Positions 46,730 through 58,091 of a stretch of 64,000 bases of DNA are shown here, one piece after another (the stretch's first letter is position 1; the number at the start of each line of letters is the position of its first letter). Both the position numbers and the translations under genes were made by a program. Source of the stretch: Aristolochia californica (Eukaryota > Streptophyta > Magnoliopsida > Piperales > Aristolochiaceae); contig JARWKL010000011.1 in assembly GCA_029961685.1 (NCBI GenBank), positions 8,374,723 through 8,438,722 of the forward strand. Reading direction: 5' to 3'. The notes beneath the pieces were generated by a model that worked only from the letters and a program-made list of their open reading frames with translations, ran no database searches and was not told the origin of the DNA.

Positions 46730-47070
46730 TGGTGATTTTCAAGACTCCATGGATTAGCTCATGGAGCAAAAAGAAGAGACACCCAATGGGAGAATACAGG
46801 AGCTAGAAAGAGGTTATGGCCTTGTGTCCTAACTGTCCTCCTCAGGTTCAATTTATAGATAAATAAGATTATAAGATTACAATAATACCCTTGAAACTTA
46901 AACTAATTACATCAATGTTATCTTTATGAGATTACTCTTTATTTACCATCATGCCATGATTGTGTGTGCATGTGGGCCTTCTCCTTGGTTTGTGTGTTTA
47001 ATCCCATCTTCCACACACTTAGACGTGTTAGCCTTCCTTAGTCGTGTGGGCTTGGGCCGATCTTCTAATA
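46730..47070 (-). mobile_element. LTR of the F family, - strand
   Basis: On the - strand it starts TATTAGAAGATCGGCCCAAG and ends GTCTTGAAAATCACCA (341 bp). The bases before its start are a polypurine tract (complement of CTCCCCCTCCAGTTGGGG at 47071), so it behaves as a 3' LTR. It differs in orientation from the F LTR 2 kb to its left. Numerous substitutions separate the two, so they are not a fresh pair. Confidence 0.8.
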
Positions 47071-47301
47071 CTCCCCCTCCAGTTGGGGATGATAGAACAT
47101 CATGAATGCCCAACTTGCTGCAAATGGTGTTTAAGATCTTCCAGTATAAAATGACAATCCATCATATATTCCAACACTCCCCCTCAAGCTGAGGGTGAGA
47201 GTACATCATGAATGCCCAACTTGCTACAAATGGTGTATAGGATCTTCCCATATAAAATGGTAGTCCATCATATCTTCTAACACTGCCCCTCAAGCTGGTG
47301 G
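47071..47301 (-). repeat. 106-bp tandem repeat of an LTR/polypurine-tract junction
   Basis: CTCCCCCTC starts at 47071 and 47177, and CTGCCCCTC at 47283: two full 106-bp units and the start of a third. On the - strand each unit runs from an LTR start (TGTTAGAAGATATGATGG or TGTTGGAATATATGATGG) through a short piece of RNase H end (CACCATTTG.AGCAAGTTGG) to a polypurine tract (CTTGAGGGGGAG). Every unit therefore contains a complete tract/LTR-start junction. Confidence 0.88.
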
Positions 47302-47663
47302 TCTCTTTGTTCTTTTCCAAGAGACCCAATTGACATATAAGAGAGAGTAAAATCACTCATAGCCATAAGACATCGCTCCATACTCCAGTCAAATGGTCAT
47401 AGTCAAAAATATTTTATGCTCAATTTCACGGGTAGAAAATTAGCCCTACAGTGGGGCACAAAGTCTACCCACTTTCTTAGGGTAGCTAAAAAAACACCTC
47501 TTGGGTGAGTAATAGATTTGACTCACACTGGATGTTGGGCACACTCCTATACTCTGTAGGTGGTAGGTTTATAGGCATTGCTCAGAAGTGTAGTATAAAC
47601 TCCTCCATCACAGTATCCCAACACAGGGGAGTCTCGAATGGTAGGAGTGTACTAGGACAAGGG
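47302..47663. other. Non-coding retroelement debris
   Basis: There are no coding motifs. GGCACACTCCTATACTCTGTAG...GCATTGCTCAGAAGTG (47537-47590) is also found, changed, at 56057-56110. AACTCCTCCATCACAGTATCCCAA (47600-47623) is found at 38249-38271 in element D. It is therefore the 3' interior of the same group of non-autonomous LTR elements. Confidence 0.6.
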
Positions 47664-48179
47664 CTTCTATATAAGTGTTATGGTCATTTCAATATTGAAA
47701 CTTTTACCGATGTGGATTGGGTTGAATCCACTGATGATAGAAAATCCACTTCAAGATATTGTACTCTAATTGGAGGCAATCTTGTTACATGGAGGAGTAA
47801 AAAACAAAATGTAGTTGCAAGATCAAGAGAAGAAGCAGAATATAGAGCCATGACACATGCGGTAAGTGAGCTCCTATGGATTCAATCCTTTGTGGCAAAA
47901 TTGAAATTCAACAAAGGACCGTTAGAATTCCACTGTGACAATCAAGCTACAATTCAAATTGCCTCCAACCTAGTCTTTCATGAGAGAACTAAGCATATCG
48001 AAGTGAACTGTCACTTCATTCAAGAAAAGCTGCAAGCAGGTGTTATAGGTCTTAAACATGTCTCGTCACAAAGACAACTTACTGATATAATCACAAAATC
48101 AGTTAAATCAGAGGTTCTCTTTACTACATGCACTAAGTTGGGATATATGATATATTATCACCACCAGCTTGAGGGGGAG
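47664..48179 (+). pseudogene. copia element E: RNase H
   Basis: The frame reads FTDVDWVESTDDRKSTSRYC, GGNLVTWRSKKQNVVARSRE, EAEYRAM...VSELLWIQ, LEFHCDNQATIQIASN and HFIQEKLQAGVIGLKHVSSQ. These are the catalytic Asp, Glu (EAEYRAM) and Asp (CDNQA) blocks of copia RNase H, all present and in one open frame to the stop at 48183. It is the best preserved pol domain of element E and ends in the polypurine tract AGCTTGAGGGGGAG (48165-48178). Confidence 0.93.
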
Positions 48180-48352
48180 TGTTAGAAGATATAGACAAGC
48201 TTGGGTGTCGTTGATGTAATTATTTTATTATTTTTTCCCTTATTCACTCCTACGAGGGTTAAGGGTACACTTATAATTTTTGTATTATTGGCATCTATAA
48301 ATAAAGCTTAAGGGTACACTTAAAATTCAGAGCCTGTTTTTTCTTTAATTCA
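48180..48352 (+). mobile_element. 3' LTR of element E
   Basis: It starts TGTTAGAAGATATAG directly after the polypurine tract and ends about ...TTTAATTCA. A TATA-like CTATAAATAAAG lies at 48295-48306. It is only about 170 bp. The 3' boundary is uncertain because the matching 5' LTR of E was not identified near 36500. Confidence 0.6.
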
Positions 48353-49620
48353 TTAATGAGCATGAGCCAGTAGCCTGTTTTTTTCTCAAAACGGCAGTGG
48401 GAAACAGATGGTCACTGAGTGGTTGCAGCAACTAGGTAGTGTGATAAACCTAGGTAGTGTGATAAACAGATGTGTTTGATGCTTACATGCAAGGGCTTTT
48501 TATAGTTTTTGAGTGTGAAAGAAAACCGAAAATCGTGATTTTCTACTGTGGGAAGCTTATCGCGTTGAAGACTCCTTATTTATGTTCGATTTTCTCAAAA
48601 AAAGGGAAAAGAAGGTACATATTCTCTGTCCTCACCGGTTGTAGTTTCTCCTCTCCAATTCATTAATGGTAGCGGATTATAAAAAGGGTCTCTCCCTCGT
48701 GATACATGCCACAGTTCTTTTCTTCCTTCCTTCGCTTCGGCCAGGACTCCCTCTCTTTCACTCTTCTCCTTAGCTCCTCACCAGTTCATGCCAGCAACAG
48801 TATCGTCAATCCCAGCGACCTGTCAGCTCTCGCCCGTCTTGCCTTCTGAGCCGACGGATCTGAAATTACACAACAATCTCTGCTGCGGAAGCTGCAGCAG
48901 ATAGCGTTGTGTAATTTCCAGACCCGTCTACAGAAGCCACTTTGTAAAGCACGAGAGGCATCTCCACCTTATCGACGATGTGCAGCTCATGTCGGAGGAC
49001 CCAATCATTCACCCCGTTTCTAAACGACCGACCTTCAACTCACCCGTCTCCCTCTACCATGACTGCATCTACAGAAAGAACCTTGCAGGAGAGCAGACGT
49101 TGCTCTCGGTTAACTTCAAAAATAAAAATGAAAAATCATATTCAAACAAAACCATGGTGCCCGTCTTCCTCTATTTTCTCTTCCCTCCATCGAACCTTTT
49201 GTAAGATTATTTTCTCTCTCGCTCCTGGTTTTCTTTTTCGAATTTCTCCGGCATGTCATGGCGTCCTTGTCTCTTGATTAACTTTACCCTTTTTCTCCTT
49301 TTGTTAATTTCGAAGCATCTCATTTGGTTCTAGCAAATGAAAAGCACGGTTAGTAAACCTCTTTTATTTCGTTTTTTCTCCTTAAGTTTGTTTGAGGTTT
49401 TGTATTAAGTAGATTATTGATGTTGAGCTACCGATCTGGGTTTAGTCTCTGCATAAGATAACTCAGTTTAGGGAAGGTGAAGAAAATATATAGATTGCGG
49501 AATAGAACTTGGATTATGATTTCTAAAGATGATAGTTAATTTTATTTTATTTTGTCATTGACTAATTTATTACAAAATTTATTACAAATTGATAGTTAAT
49601 TCTCTCTTAGCATCCCTTGC
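48353..49620. other. Unassigned single-copy-like stretch
   Basis: This 1.27-kb interval does not resemble the surrounding elements. 48690-49060 is richer in G+C than its surroundings and contains a 76-nt hairpin. The + frame 48980-49204 follows upstream codons in the same frame (SRPVYRSHFVKHERHLHLID, then DVQLMSEDPIIHPVSKRP) and ends after a hydrophobic tail. The composition looks protein-like, but I do not recognise the family. It could be an exon, a retrocopy or chance. Splice-like GT follows at several places. No call is made. Confidence 0.35.
48853..48928 (+). other. Long stable hairpin (76 nt)
   Basis: The left arm 48853-48874 and right arm 48906-48928 pair over 22 positions, with one mismatch (G.T type) and one bulged base; the core is AAATTACACAAC / GTTGTGTAATTT. 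Inside, TCTGCTGC (48879-48886) pairs with GCAGCAGA (48894-48901) around a 7-nt loop. The two stems are stacked with only short internal loops. Such a structure can be a transcribed small-RNA precursor, a foldback insertion or a footprint; sequence alone does not decide. Confidence 0.8.
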
Positions 49621-49623
49621 TAA

Positions 49624-49937
49624 TGGTTGGGGTCGGGTTTTTGAAAACCCAAGCATCTGACTTCAAAAAAAATCCGAACTTACAACACCAACCCTACCAA
49701 TCCCTGTCTCCACAACCCTGTCCACGCACCATCCCTGTAAATCCGACCCATCCCCACTACATCCTTGCCCCCCCTCCTCATATCCTTCCCCATCCATACC
49801 TAGTTTTCATATCTTTGCCCCGTCCTCATGGGTTAGATTGGAGAAACCCATCCTCTATCTAAAACCCAACCTCTTCCTTGTGTTTTTGGGTCAAATTGGG
49901 TCAGGTTTCCCAAAACTCGGCCTGATGCCCAACCCTA
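49624..49937. mobile_element. Possible short hAT-type MITE
   Basis: The right end complement TAGGGTTGGGCATCAGGCCGA and the left GGTTGGGGTCGGGTTTTTGA are partly inverted copies. The interior is a C-rich series of 'AACCC/CCATCC' text. A weak 8-bp flank match, CTTGCTAA/CTTGTTGT, is present. The frame 49617-49862 is compositional and not a gene. Confidence 0.4.
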
Positions 49938-49984
49938 CTTGTTGTCAAGTACAAAAAACTTCCTATCGTGCATCAATTCTTAGT

Positions 49985-50993
49985 TTGATTTGACTCTCAC
50001 CAAACTTCATGAACTTCCTCTTCATCGCTATCTTTGGATGGGGGAAGATTTCTTAGAATCATTATCATCAGACTTTGAGTCTAGTTTTTCTAGATGATCT
50101 TTCATGTTTAGATTGTAGCACTTATATCCAAACACTTTAAGATTCCCAATGTTGCAATTTTCATATGGGTTTATCTTAAGTTTTGTCTCACCATATTGAT
50201 AGCATAACCACTTGCTAAGAGCCTTTGCCCACAAGTACTTTGGTAGGTTGAATTTAGTTAGCATGGTTCTGCACATTTCTTGAAGATTTTTGTTTTTTTC
50301 TCTCAGCCACCTTACTTTGATGCAATGTCCTAAAGCCTGAGAACTCTTGCCTATACCCTTTCTCATCACAATATTTATCAAACCTCCCATAAATTCACCA
50401 CCTCTATCACTCCTAGTCCTAATAATCGTGCTATCTTCTCATTTTCAACCATTTTGGATTGTTTTGCAAATTTTATAAATGCATTTTTTTGTGTGCAAGG
50501 AATAATGTCCATATGTATCTAGAGAGGTAAAAAAATGTTATAAAGACAAAAAAATTCACCCAGACTTGCACTCCAATGTTCCCATACAAACCAAATAAAG
50601 AAGTTGTAGGGGCTTGATGGTGAAAATTTGTCATGGGCTTAAATGATTTTTTCAAATATTTTCCTTTCATGCAAACATCACATAAAAATTGATTTTTGAA
50701 ACAATGTTTTGGAAAGCCTTCAACGATGTTTTTCTTTCAAAGCTTTTGTCAAAAAAATTATGCTAATATGTCCTACTCTCCTATACTATAAGGACGTATC
50801 CTCATTATCAGCCATGAGACATGCAACATTATGTTTCAAAAAATCATCTATTTTAAGAACATACATATTTTCTTTTCTTTTTTCATCAAATATCAAAGTA
50901 GAACTTGAAAATACCTTACACTGATTTAGACCAAACTCAAATTTGAATCCTTTGTCACATAATTGATTTATGTGAAGATATTTCTTGTTAAGT
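49985..50993 (-). pseudogene. Sirevirus-like element S3: integrase and pre-integrase
   Basis: On the - strand: KKYLHINQLCDKGFKFEF (pre-integrase, about 50960), LKIDDFLKHNVACLMA, then MTNFHHQAPTTSLFGLYGNI and YIWTLFLAHK (integrase start, 50473-50670), then MGGLINIVMRKGI.KSSQ, MLTKFNLPKYLWAKAL and NIGNLKVFGYKCYNLNMKDH (50028-50390). The catalytic DDE residues are mostly lost: the first Asp block reads VFITFFYLSRYIW. The sequence ends in the linker after integrase; no RT is present. Confidence 0.83.
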
Positions 50994-51440
50994 TGTAGAG
51001 CCTAATCAACGCCTCACACTGAGTCAGTACAAGGATCAACCTTGGAATATATTTACGTTGAGTCGGTATGCGGATTGACCTCACAAATCCACGATATATT
51101 GATTGTTATTTCATTAAGGGCAATTTGGGGATTTCACTCTTGTATTGCGGTTGTCTTAGTTTTCTCTTTATATTTGGGGGCGTCGCTATTAGGGTTCCTC
51201 ATCATCATGAAGAAGGATCATCAATTGCGGCTGAGAAAAGTTAGAGAAGCGATTTTTCTTATAAACTACTTCATTTTCATAGTGAATTACTATAACAGCT
51301 GAAGGCATGACGTAGTCTCACCTTGAGGCGAACCTATATAAATCTTGTGTCTTTCTCCGTGCTTGTTTTTCCTTCTTCTGCTATTATTATTATTATTGTT
51401 CTCGTTAGTTTTGAATTAGGGTGTTTAATTCTTAACATAT
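50994..51440 (+). mobile_element. Probable solo LTR inside S3
   Basis: The block starts near TGTAGAGCCTAATC and contains GACGTAGTCTCACCTTGAGG, then CGAACCTATATAAATCTTGTG (51309-51350). That arrangement, with a poly(T)/CTTCTTCT tail, is typical of copia LTRs and their transcript leader. It separates the S3 protease text (51480-51640) from its pre-integrase text (below 50993). Boundaries are approximate and no exact duplication was found. Confidence 0.55.
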
Positions 51441-53225
51441 CTTGCATAGTAGTGTGGAGGAGCATTCATAAAGTCTACATACCTCTAATATGGCCTTGCA
51501 CAATTCCAAACTTGATTGTTCCTCCATCCTTGATGTCTAGGTGAATGAACGGACTCTTGTCCATGGTCATACGCCTTGAACATTCGTTGCCTAGGAACCA
51601 TGTTACTTCTTTCTCATGACTCTTGAGATACATTTCTTGCTCCTTGACCCGCATTCACAAAAGCTCTAGGTTGGTGGGTACCCTTTGAGTGGTCCAAAAA
51701 AGTTTTAGCATTTTTTTCTTATCAAGAGTGTTGGTTTTGCCTTTTTTCTTCGCATACCAACAATTTATGTTGGTGTGTCCTCTTCTTCCATAGTAAAAGC
51801 ATGTGATAGGTTTGTTCTTAATGGATTTTGCACCATCAAGCTGTACTTTAGGACCACGTGAAGTTATCCTAGGGCTCGAAAAGTAGTCATCATCTCCTTT
51901 AGGATCCTTGGGCCTATTTGTCACATTAGTTTACCCCTTCTTTTTCTCAGTAGGTACTTCTTTTCCTTTAGTATTTTTTGAAGTCTTTTCTCAACTACTT
52001 GAGGTGTTGGGGTTTTCAGTGGGGTAACCACAAATTTCAAAGACCTCTACGGTGTTAGGTCTTACAAAGTAGTCATTTAAATTCCCAAGACAGGCAATTT
52101 CATCATAGCTTAGACCACTTTTATCCCAGGTAACCTTTTGTGAGTGGATTAATGTGTCTAACATGTAATGACTTAATGACAACTTCTCAAGATCTTTCTT
52201 CATATAATCTCTCTCTTTTCAAAGAGAAACATGTTTGACCTTTAAGGCCTCATATTCATCAATGCTAATGCATGCATCATGCAACTTTTCTACATCTATG
52301 TGATCACTTCCATTGATACAATCATTGTGCAAATTGTTAAATTTATGGAAAAGAGAAATACTTCATTGACTTCATTAACTTTATTATAATCAGAGAATAT
52401 GAACCTCTATTTATAATAGAGGAAGGTAGTAGAGTCCAATTACAATAAAACTACCTTTGTCCCAATTACACTCAAACTCTAAAACTTAAAGATAAGTCCT
52501 AGCACAATTAAATAACTCAACTTAGATAAAAGACAAACATAACTCAAACTAGAACTCTTCTAGGACATGACCATAAGAAAAACATGCCTTTGTGGACCCT
52601 TTTTGATCTTCCAACTTATGTGATAAGGATGTCAGCTTTTGGTAATCATGGTAGGTCCTACTTCTTATGTATTTGGGCCCATCTTATAATATTCTTAGAT
52701 ATGTAGGCCTTCCTTGGTCGTGTGAGCTTGGGCCCTATCTTCCAGAACAAATTGTCTAAGGTCTCATGCTCATGACTTAAGGCATCTAGTATATAGGCTC
52801 ATTATGAATTGCTTTCAACTTTTCTTTTTCAAGATTTTCTAAGTCCTATAACATGGTCAACCTCGTATTTTCTATAAGAAGGTATTCACATTTGAAAATT
52901 AGCATATCTACATCAAATTCAACATTCTCAAGTTTATAATGCACCACTACTTCTAGAGCCATGGTAGCAAGGTTGGAAACGTCATCCTTTGAGGCTTCAC
53001 TTCCACTTTCTAAACAAGAGAGTGTTTCATCCTCTGAACCATGTCTTAGGTTTCAATGTCTTATTTTTGGGTTTCTTCACTTCTTTTTTATTTATTTTTT
53101 TCTCTTTTTCCTTCTTGAGTAGACAATCAGCAATAAAGTGATTTTTTCTTGTTTGTTGTTCATGTACCTAGAAAATGTTTTAAATTTTCTAACAAACATG
53201 GTTATTGCATCATCTGTTGATCGAG
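51441..53225 (-). pseudogene. Sirevirus-like element S3: gag and protease
   Basis: In - strand order: GHF/HFIADC knuckle text and MFVRKFKTFSRYM (53225-53100); an acidic segment; a coiled-coil-like segment (DVEKLHDACISIDEYEALKV, about 52300-52200); SLSHYMLDTLIHSQKVTWDK (52203-51991), the conserved gag C-terminal motif of Sireviruses; the second zinc knuckle CFYYGRRGHTNINC (51770-51815), with Tyr in place of one Cys; and protease text WFLGNECSRRMTMDKS (about 51590), with the catalytic Asp lost. A solo LTR (52337-52749) splits the gag. The frame is broken in many places. Confidence 0.82.
52337..52749 (-). mobile_element. Solo LTR of the F family inside S3 gag
   Basis: The 413-bp block is flanked by AATTG on both sides (52332-52336 and 52750-52754). 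On the - strand it starts TGTTCTGGAAGATAGGGCCC and shares AAGC.CACACGACCAAGG with the F LTRs. It carries the palindromic TATA region at 52404-52422. The + side end is TTAAAT rather than TGTT..., so the - strand 3' end is slightly changed. Confidence 0.82.
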
Positions 53226-54830
53226 TGTTGACTCCCTTCTTGATTTTGATGATAACAGAATTTAATTGATCTAATAATTGTAATTCTAGTATTTTGGATG
53301 CATTTCCTTCAAGAGACATAAAAGTCAAACATCTATGCAATGAACCAGCAAAATCTTCTCAAAAACCTTAAGCCACACAATTGTGTCAAAGTGAGCTTGA
53401 AGAAGTACCCTCAGAAAAAAAGAAGCAAAGAATTGAAGACTAGAGTTTAGGAAGTCATGGAAATCACAAAACTCGGTTTATGTAAGAAGAGCAACCCTAA
53501 ACCTTCCAAGCTTGAGGTACAATAGAAATTTTTGGAGCTCTTGGAAAAAAAAATCAAATTTCTACATGTTTTATTGATGCATATACATACTTCAAACATG
53601 TTAGAGTCACTTAGGATCATTTTTATTCATGCTTGGAAAATCTACTTAGTGAACTGTCGTTAGATTGATCAATCAACATCTGCCAATGATCGATCAACCT
53701 AAAGTGCACAAGCCAAAATTTTAAAGCATGATTGATTGATCAGGGTCAAATGATCGATCAACCAAAACATGGCAAGACTATGCTACACAACAAGATCAAT
53801 CACTCCTAGTGAACTGATCGATCAATGGCGTTCGGGCAATGAAAAATCATGTTGATTGATTGATTAACCTCTAGACATTGATCGGTCATACGAAAGATTG
53901 CCAGTCAAGATATAAAGCATGATCAATCATTGCATAGTCATTTGTCGATCATATTTGTTATACACTACCAATAGGAATTCTAACTGATCGATCATTCCTT
54001 GTACATTGATCGATCAACTTAAGTAGTTAGACCCAACAAAATGATATTGGTTGATCATTACATTGATCAATAAGTCATTTTCTAACAAAAATATAGTCAT
54101 TACACACGATTACTCGATCAATACTTTGCTCTAACAGATCAATGTAAAGTCAGCTTTTTGTAAATGGGCAAAAAATGACTAGTTTGGCTTGGGGAACTTA
54201 TAAATACTCCACCAAACGTTGTTTTAGAAGTTAATGAGCTCTAATTGGCATACCTACTATATTCAATTCACACATACTTGAAATTCATTCCTAAGTCCAT
54301 TTTTAGAAAGAAATAGCCAACTTTACAAAACCAACTCATCTTTTCTCAATCCTACTCATTGCATTCATATAGTCAAGCTCCTAAGTCAATGACCATTGTG
54401 CATAAAAGGTTGGAAGCTTGGACATTTCAAGGAAAATGTTGTCTCTCCTCTATTGTAAAGGGTGTAAGTTTTTTTGTTTGTAATTTTTCAATTTCTTGAT
54501 TGGTTCAATTAGAACCATTTCAAATCTAGATAGAAAGGTTTGCAAGAGCTAGTATATAGCTAATTTTAGGAGAGATTGAATTGTAATAGTGTATTTGAGC
54601 ATATATGTGGCTTGAGATAGCCAAAATCTCTTTAGTGTAAATTCCAAACTAATATTAGTAGAATTTCCCAAACACGGGTATTTGGATGGTGAAAACCAAT
54701 AGGGAAACATCGATAACAAAAAATCTTGTGTTATTGTGGTGTGTGAATTTTTCTCTCTTCACTTGCATATTACATTTAAATTCTTGCACACTTAATTTTT
54801 AAATTGTAAAAACTAGAGTATGAAAGTGAA
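53226..54830 (+). mobile_element. Sirevirus-like LTR S4 (+ strand)
   Basis: It begins TGTTGACTCCC, with TTTTGATGATAACAGAATTT at 53237, the standard start of this LTR type. The middle (53640-54130) is dense in TGATCGATCA dyads: exact copies at 53687, 53751, 53815, 53985 and 54007. The TATA region GGGGAACTTATAAATA is at 54192-54207, followed by the shared R/U5 text (GTATTTGAGCATATATGTGGCTTG, 54590-54614). The last 50-60 bp, present at 13060-13112, are missing here. It abuts S3 gag on the opposite strand, so it is a separate insertion. Confidence 0.78.
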
Positions 54831-57800
54831 ATAGAATTGCATTTAGAAAATTTGGAAGAATGTCATTACTTTGTTATATTTATAATAAAGTTACTATCTC
54901 CATTTTATCAGTGAAAATTGATATCAATAAGAAAAAATTCAAATGAATATTAACATGAATCCCTTAAATAATATGTAAAATAAAAAATCAAATTTGAACC
55001 ATTCATTTCAAATTTGATGATCAAATTACAAAATTAGGTGCACATAACTTTAGAGGACATAGGTTCATACTCCTTTTTTTTCCTTTATATGATTGCATTA
55101 TTTTCCAAAATCTGAAGTTCTTATAAAATATTTAAAATGTTGAATAACTTTTAGGCCAAAAATTATGTAATTTATAATTATATTGGTTTACTTGTAAATT
55201 TGATGCTAGCGAAACTTTAAATTACTTGAGCAACCAATTCTCATATTTATATTATATATATTTTTACTTATAAAATTCTCCTATCAAAATTCTGAATTAT
55301 TTTTTGGCGAACGATTCTCTTATTTATAATTCATATATATTGACCACTAAATTTGTAATTCTCATATTTATAATTCATATATATTGACCACTAAATTTGT
55401 AATCCTAAGACAAAGTCATGGTTGAAGTTTTAAAGCTAACAACTCGTTTAACTAAAGAAAATGTGGATTTGCTTCGACTTGATTTGGGTTATCATTTCAA
55501 CTATTACTTTTGTTGTTCACCTGAGAACAACTTTTAATGGGTTTATTTGTTCAAACCTCATAGATGTCTTTTGCACTTAAGAGTATCTTTCTTAATGGAT
55601 TGGCTAAAATAGAGTTCCTCTTTGACTAAGCAAAATGGGAGAAACTCATTTGTGTTTGCAGGTGGATAGGAGACACCCCCTAGCCAAGGAAAGAAGGGGG
55701 AGAGAAGGGTTCACCTTTTTGTCCTTCTTGACATCTCTACTTTGTAAAGATGGGAGAGACTCATCTTTCTTTTACTTATTTTTCTGCTTCTCCCCCTCAG
55801 GCTAGGTATAGAATGAACATAGAGATCCAACTTGGATAAAACGTAATATGGGAAAAGAAAATTACTCCTAACAATACAACAAAGCTCTATACACTAGTCA
55901 AAATGGTTATAATCTAAAATACACTCTGCTCAGTTTTAAATATAGAAAAATGCTCAACTTTAACGTACAACAAAGGGACTTCTCATTTTTTAAGGGTAGT
56001 TCAAACACAAATCGCCTCTTACATAAAGAATAAAATACTTGATTTGAACTTAATGTCGAACACACTCCTATACTTTTTAGATAGTGGGTCTAGGTACTGC
56101 TCCGAAGTGATAAAAACACAAAATGAAAAATTAAATAAATACTAAAGAAAAACAACTTTAACCAGAAGGAGGCGACCATGCAAACATTCATACTTCCAAA
56201 AAAAATCTAATGTGACAGTGACCTTCTTCTTTCATTTTTAGAAAAAAAATATGGGAGACTGTAATTGTAGAAATGTAAACATAATAAACAAGTTGGACCA
56301 AGTATGACCTCAAAGAAATTTGAGGGATAAGCATAATTTTTAGAGATGACAATGTGGAAGATACACGTATTTTATACGCTCATCAAGGAGTGATTAAGTC
56401 TAACCAAAAATCTTTTATTAAAATAGAAATTGGATAAAAACTAAGATTCTAGGAGAAAAGGAAATTCAATTCACATCAAGGCATAGAAAGATAATAGGAG
56501 AGAAAAAGGGAAATGAGAGATTTTTGACAAAACTGACCTTTAGTACTTTTAATATTGTTGTCTCCAAAAATATATCTTAGAATCACAGACAATTTATTGT
56601 TCAAGAAACTAGATTCAGAGAGCTATGATTTTATACCTAATTTAACATAAAAGTTCCGTTCTTGGATCTTTTATGACCACTTTATTTGCTTCATTTTGTA
56701 TTATGACCATTGCAAGTTACTCTTTTGGAAACTAGACTTCAATATCTTTCATTCAAGTATAAAATTCCTTCATGAAATATAATTCTTTTGAGAGAAAAAA
56801 TGTGATAGATTTTGGACTTGACAATCTAACCGAACTGAGAACTCTTTCTTCTTTGGCCAATATGAGTATTGACTCTTTTGATTTTGATACCTCCCTAAAA
56901 AAAAATCAAATTGAGAATTGCTTTAATAGGTTAGAAAATAAACTTAAAAAACTACAATTGCCAAAATTCATTTTGCTTTAAAGAGTAAACTCAAAGATTT
57001 TTCCACTAATAAGTATTTTTCAATATGAAAACTTTATTATAGAGGTGTGAACACCAAGGAAGCAATAGATACTGGGATAGAAAAGGAAAAGAAAGGTAAA
57101 ATACGAACCTAAATTATTAGAGATGATAAATGAATTAAAAAATCACATTATCTTTGTGGGTTGACCAAGTCAAACTCATCGAACGTGCTATGATACATTG
57201 TTGAATTTATAAAAAAGAAAAATATTTTACTAACTTATTTTAATTTAAATACAATGAACTTCTATTTATAATAGAAAAAACAAATAATATCCAATTATAT
57301 TAAACTACCCTTGTTCTAATAACACCCAAAATTAAACACTAAAAGATAAATCTTATAATAATTAAATAATTGAACATAAATAGAAGACTAACATAACTAA
57401 AACACTTTTAAATAAGACTCCTATAAGACTCCATATTTATGTAAGACTTATGAGCTATAAAAATATAACTCTTCCATACCTACTCTTCAATATCCATTGA
57501 ACCTCAAAAAACAACTTGCTCTATTTTCCCACCCATTAATTCAGGATTGAACTATGGGATGCATCTACACCTAACACAATTAACCGACATGTTACTAGAC
57601 TAATGACATGTCCAAATTCCGCATACACAGAATTTTCAACTAAACTTGAACATAAAATGATGCTATCCATAACTAGTTGATACTCTTTGTTTATTGTATT
57701 AGTTTCTCATTAAATATTTTTTAATTTATCGTGCTAATTTCATGTATGACACATGGTAGGAAAGGTTTTATGTATGGTTATCGGCCAGGTAAAGTAAATA

Positions 57801-57999
57801 TGTCCCTTTGAAGTGTTCAGCTCGATTAATTGAGCAAGTTCATATATGTAATTTTATTGGGTCATCTGCATCCCACAGAAAATATGTTATCCTTCTATTA
57901 GCAACTGATAAATAAACATGGTACACAAGCCAAACAGAACCGGATGCCTGATTCTAAGAAAAAAAATGTGACTAAGCAAACTTAATACAAGTCCCCTGC
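54831..57999. other. AT-rich retroelement debris
   Basis: There are no intact coding motifs. 55790-56130 resembles the 3' interior of the non-autonomous LTR group (CTCCCCCTCAGGCTAG, CACACTCCTATAC). 57203-57530 is a degraded LTR related to 52337-52749, with TTCTATTTATAATAGAA at 57260. A 44-bp tandem pair (TTTATAATTCATATATATTG at 55323 and 55367) lies at about 55319-55406. The frame 56772-56981 is Leu/Lys/Asn-rich and unrecognised. The 3' UTR of the aspartate kinase gene should lie just below 58092. Confidence 0.55.
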
Positions 58000-58091
58000 A
58001 TTGGTGGGGAAACATATAACGATGGCCTCTATTATTTGTCTAAACTCACCAATTTGTAGCATTCCCCCAGAATATTTTAAAATCATCCTCT

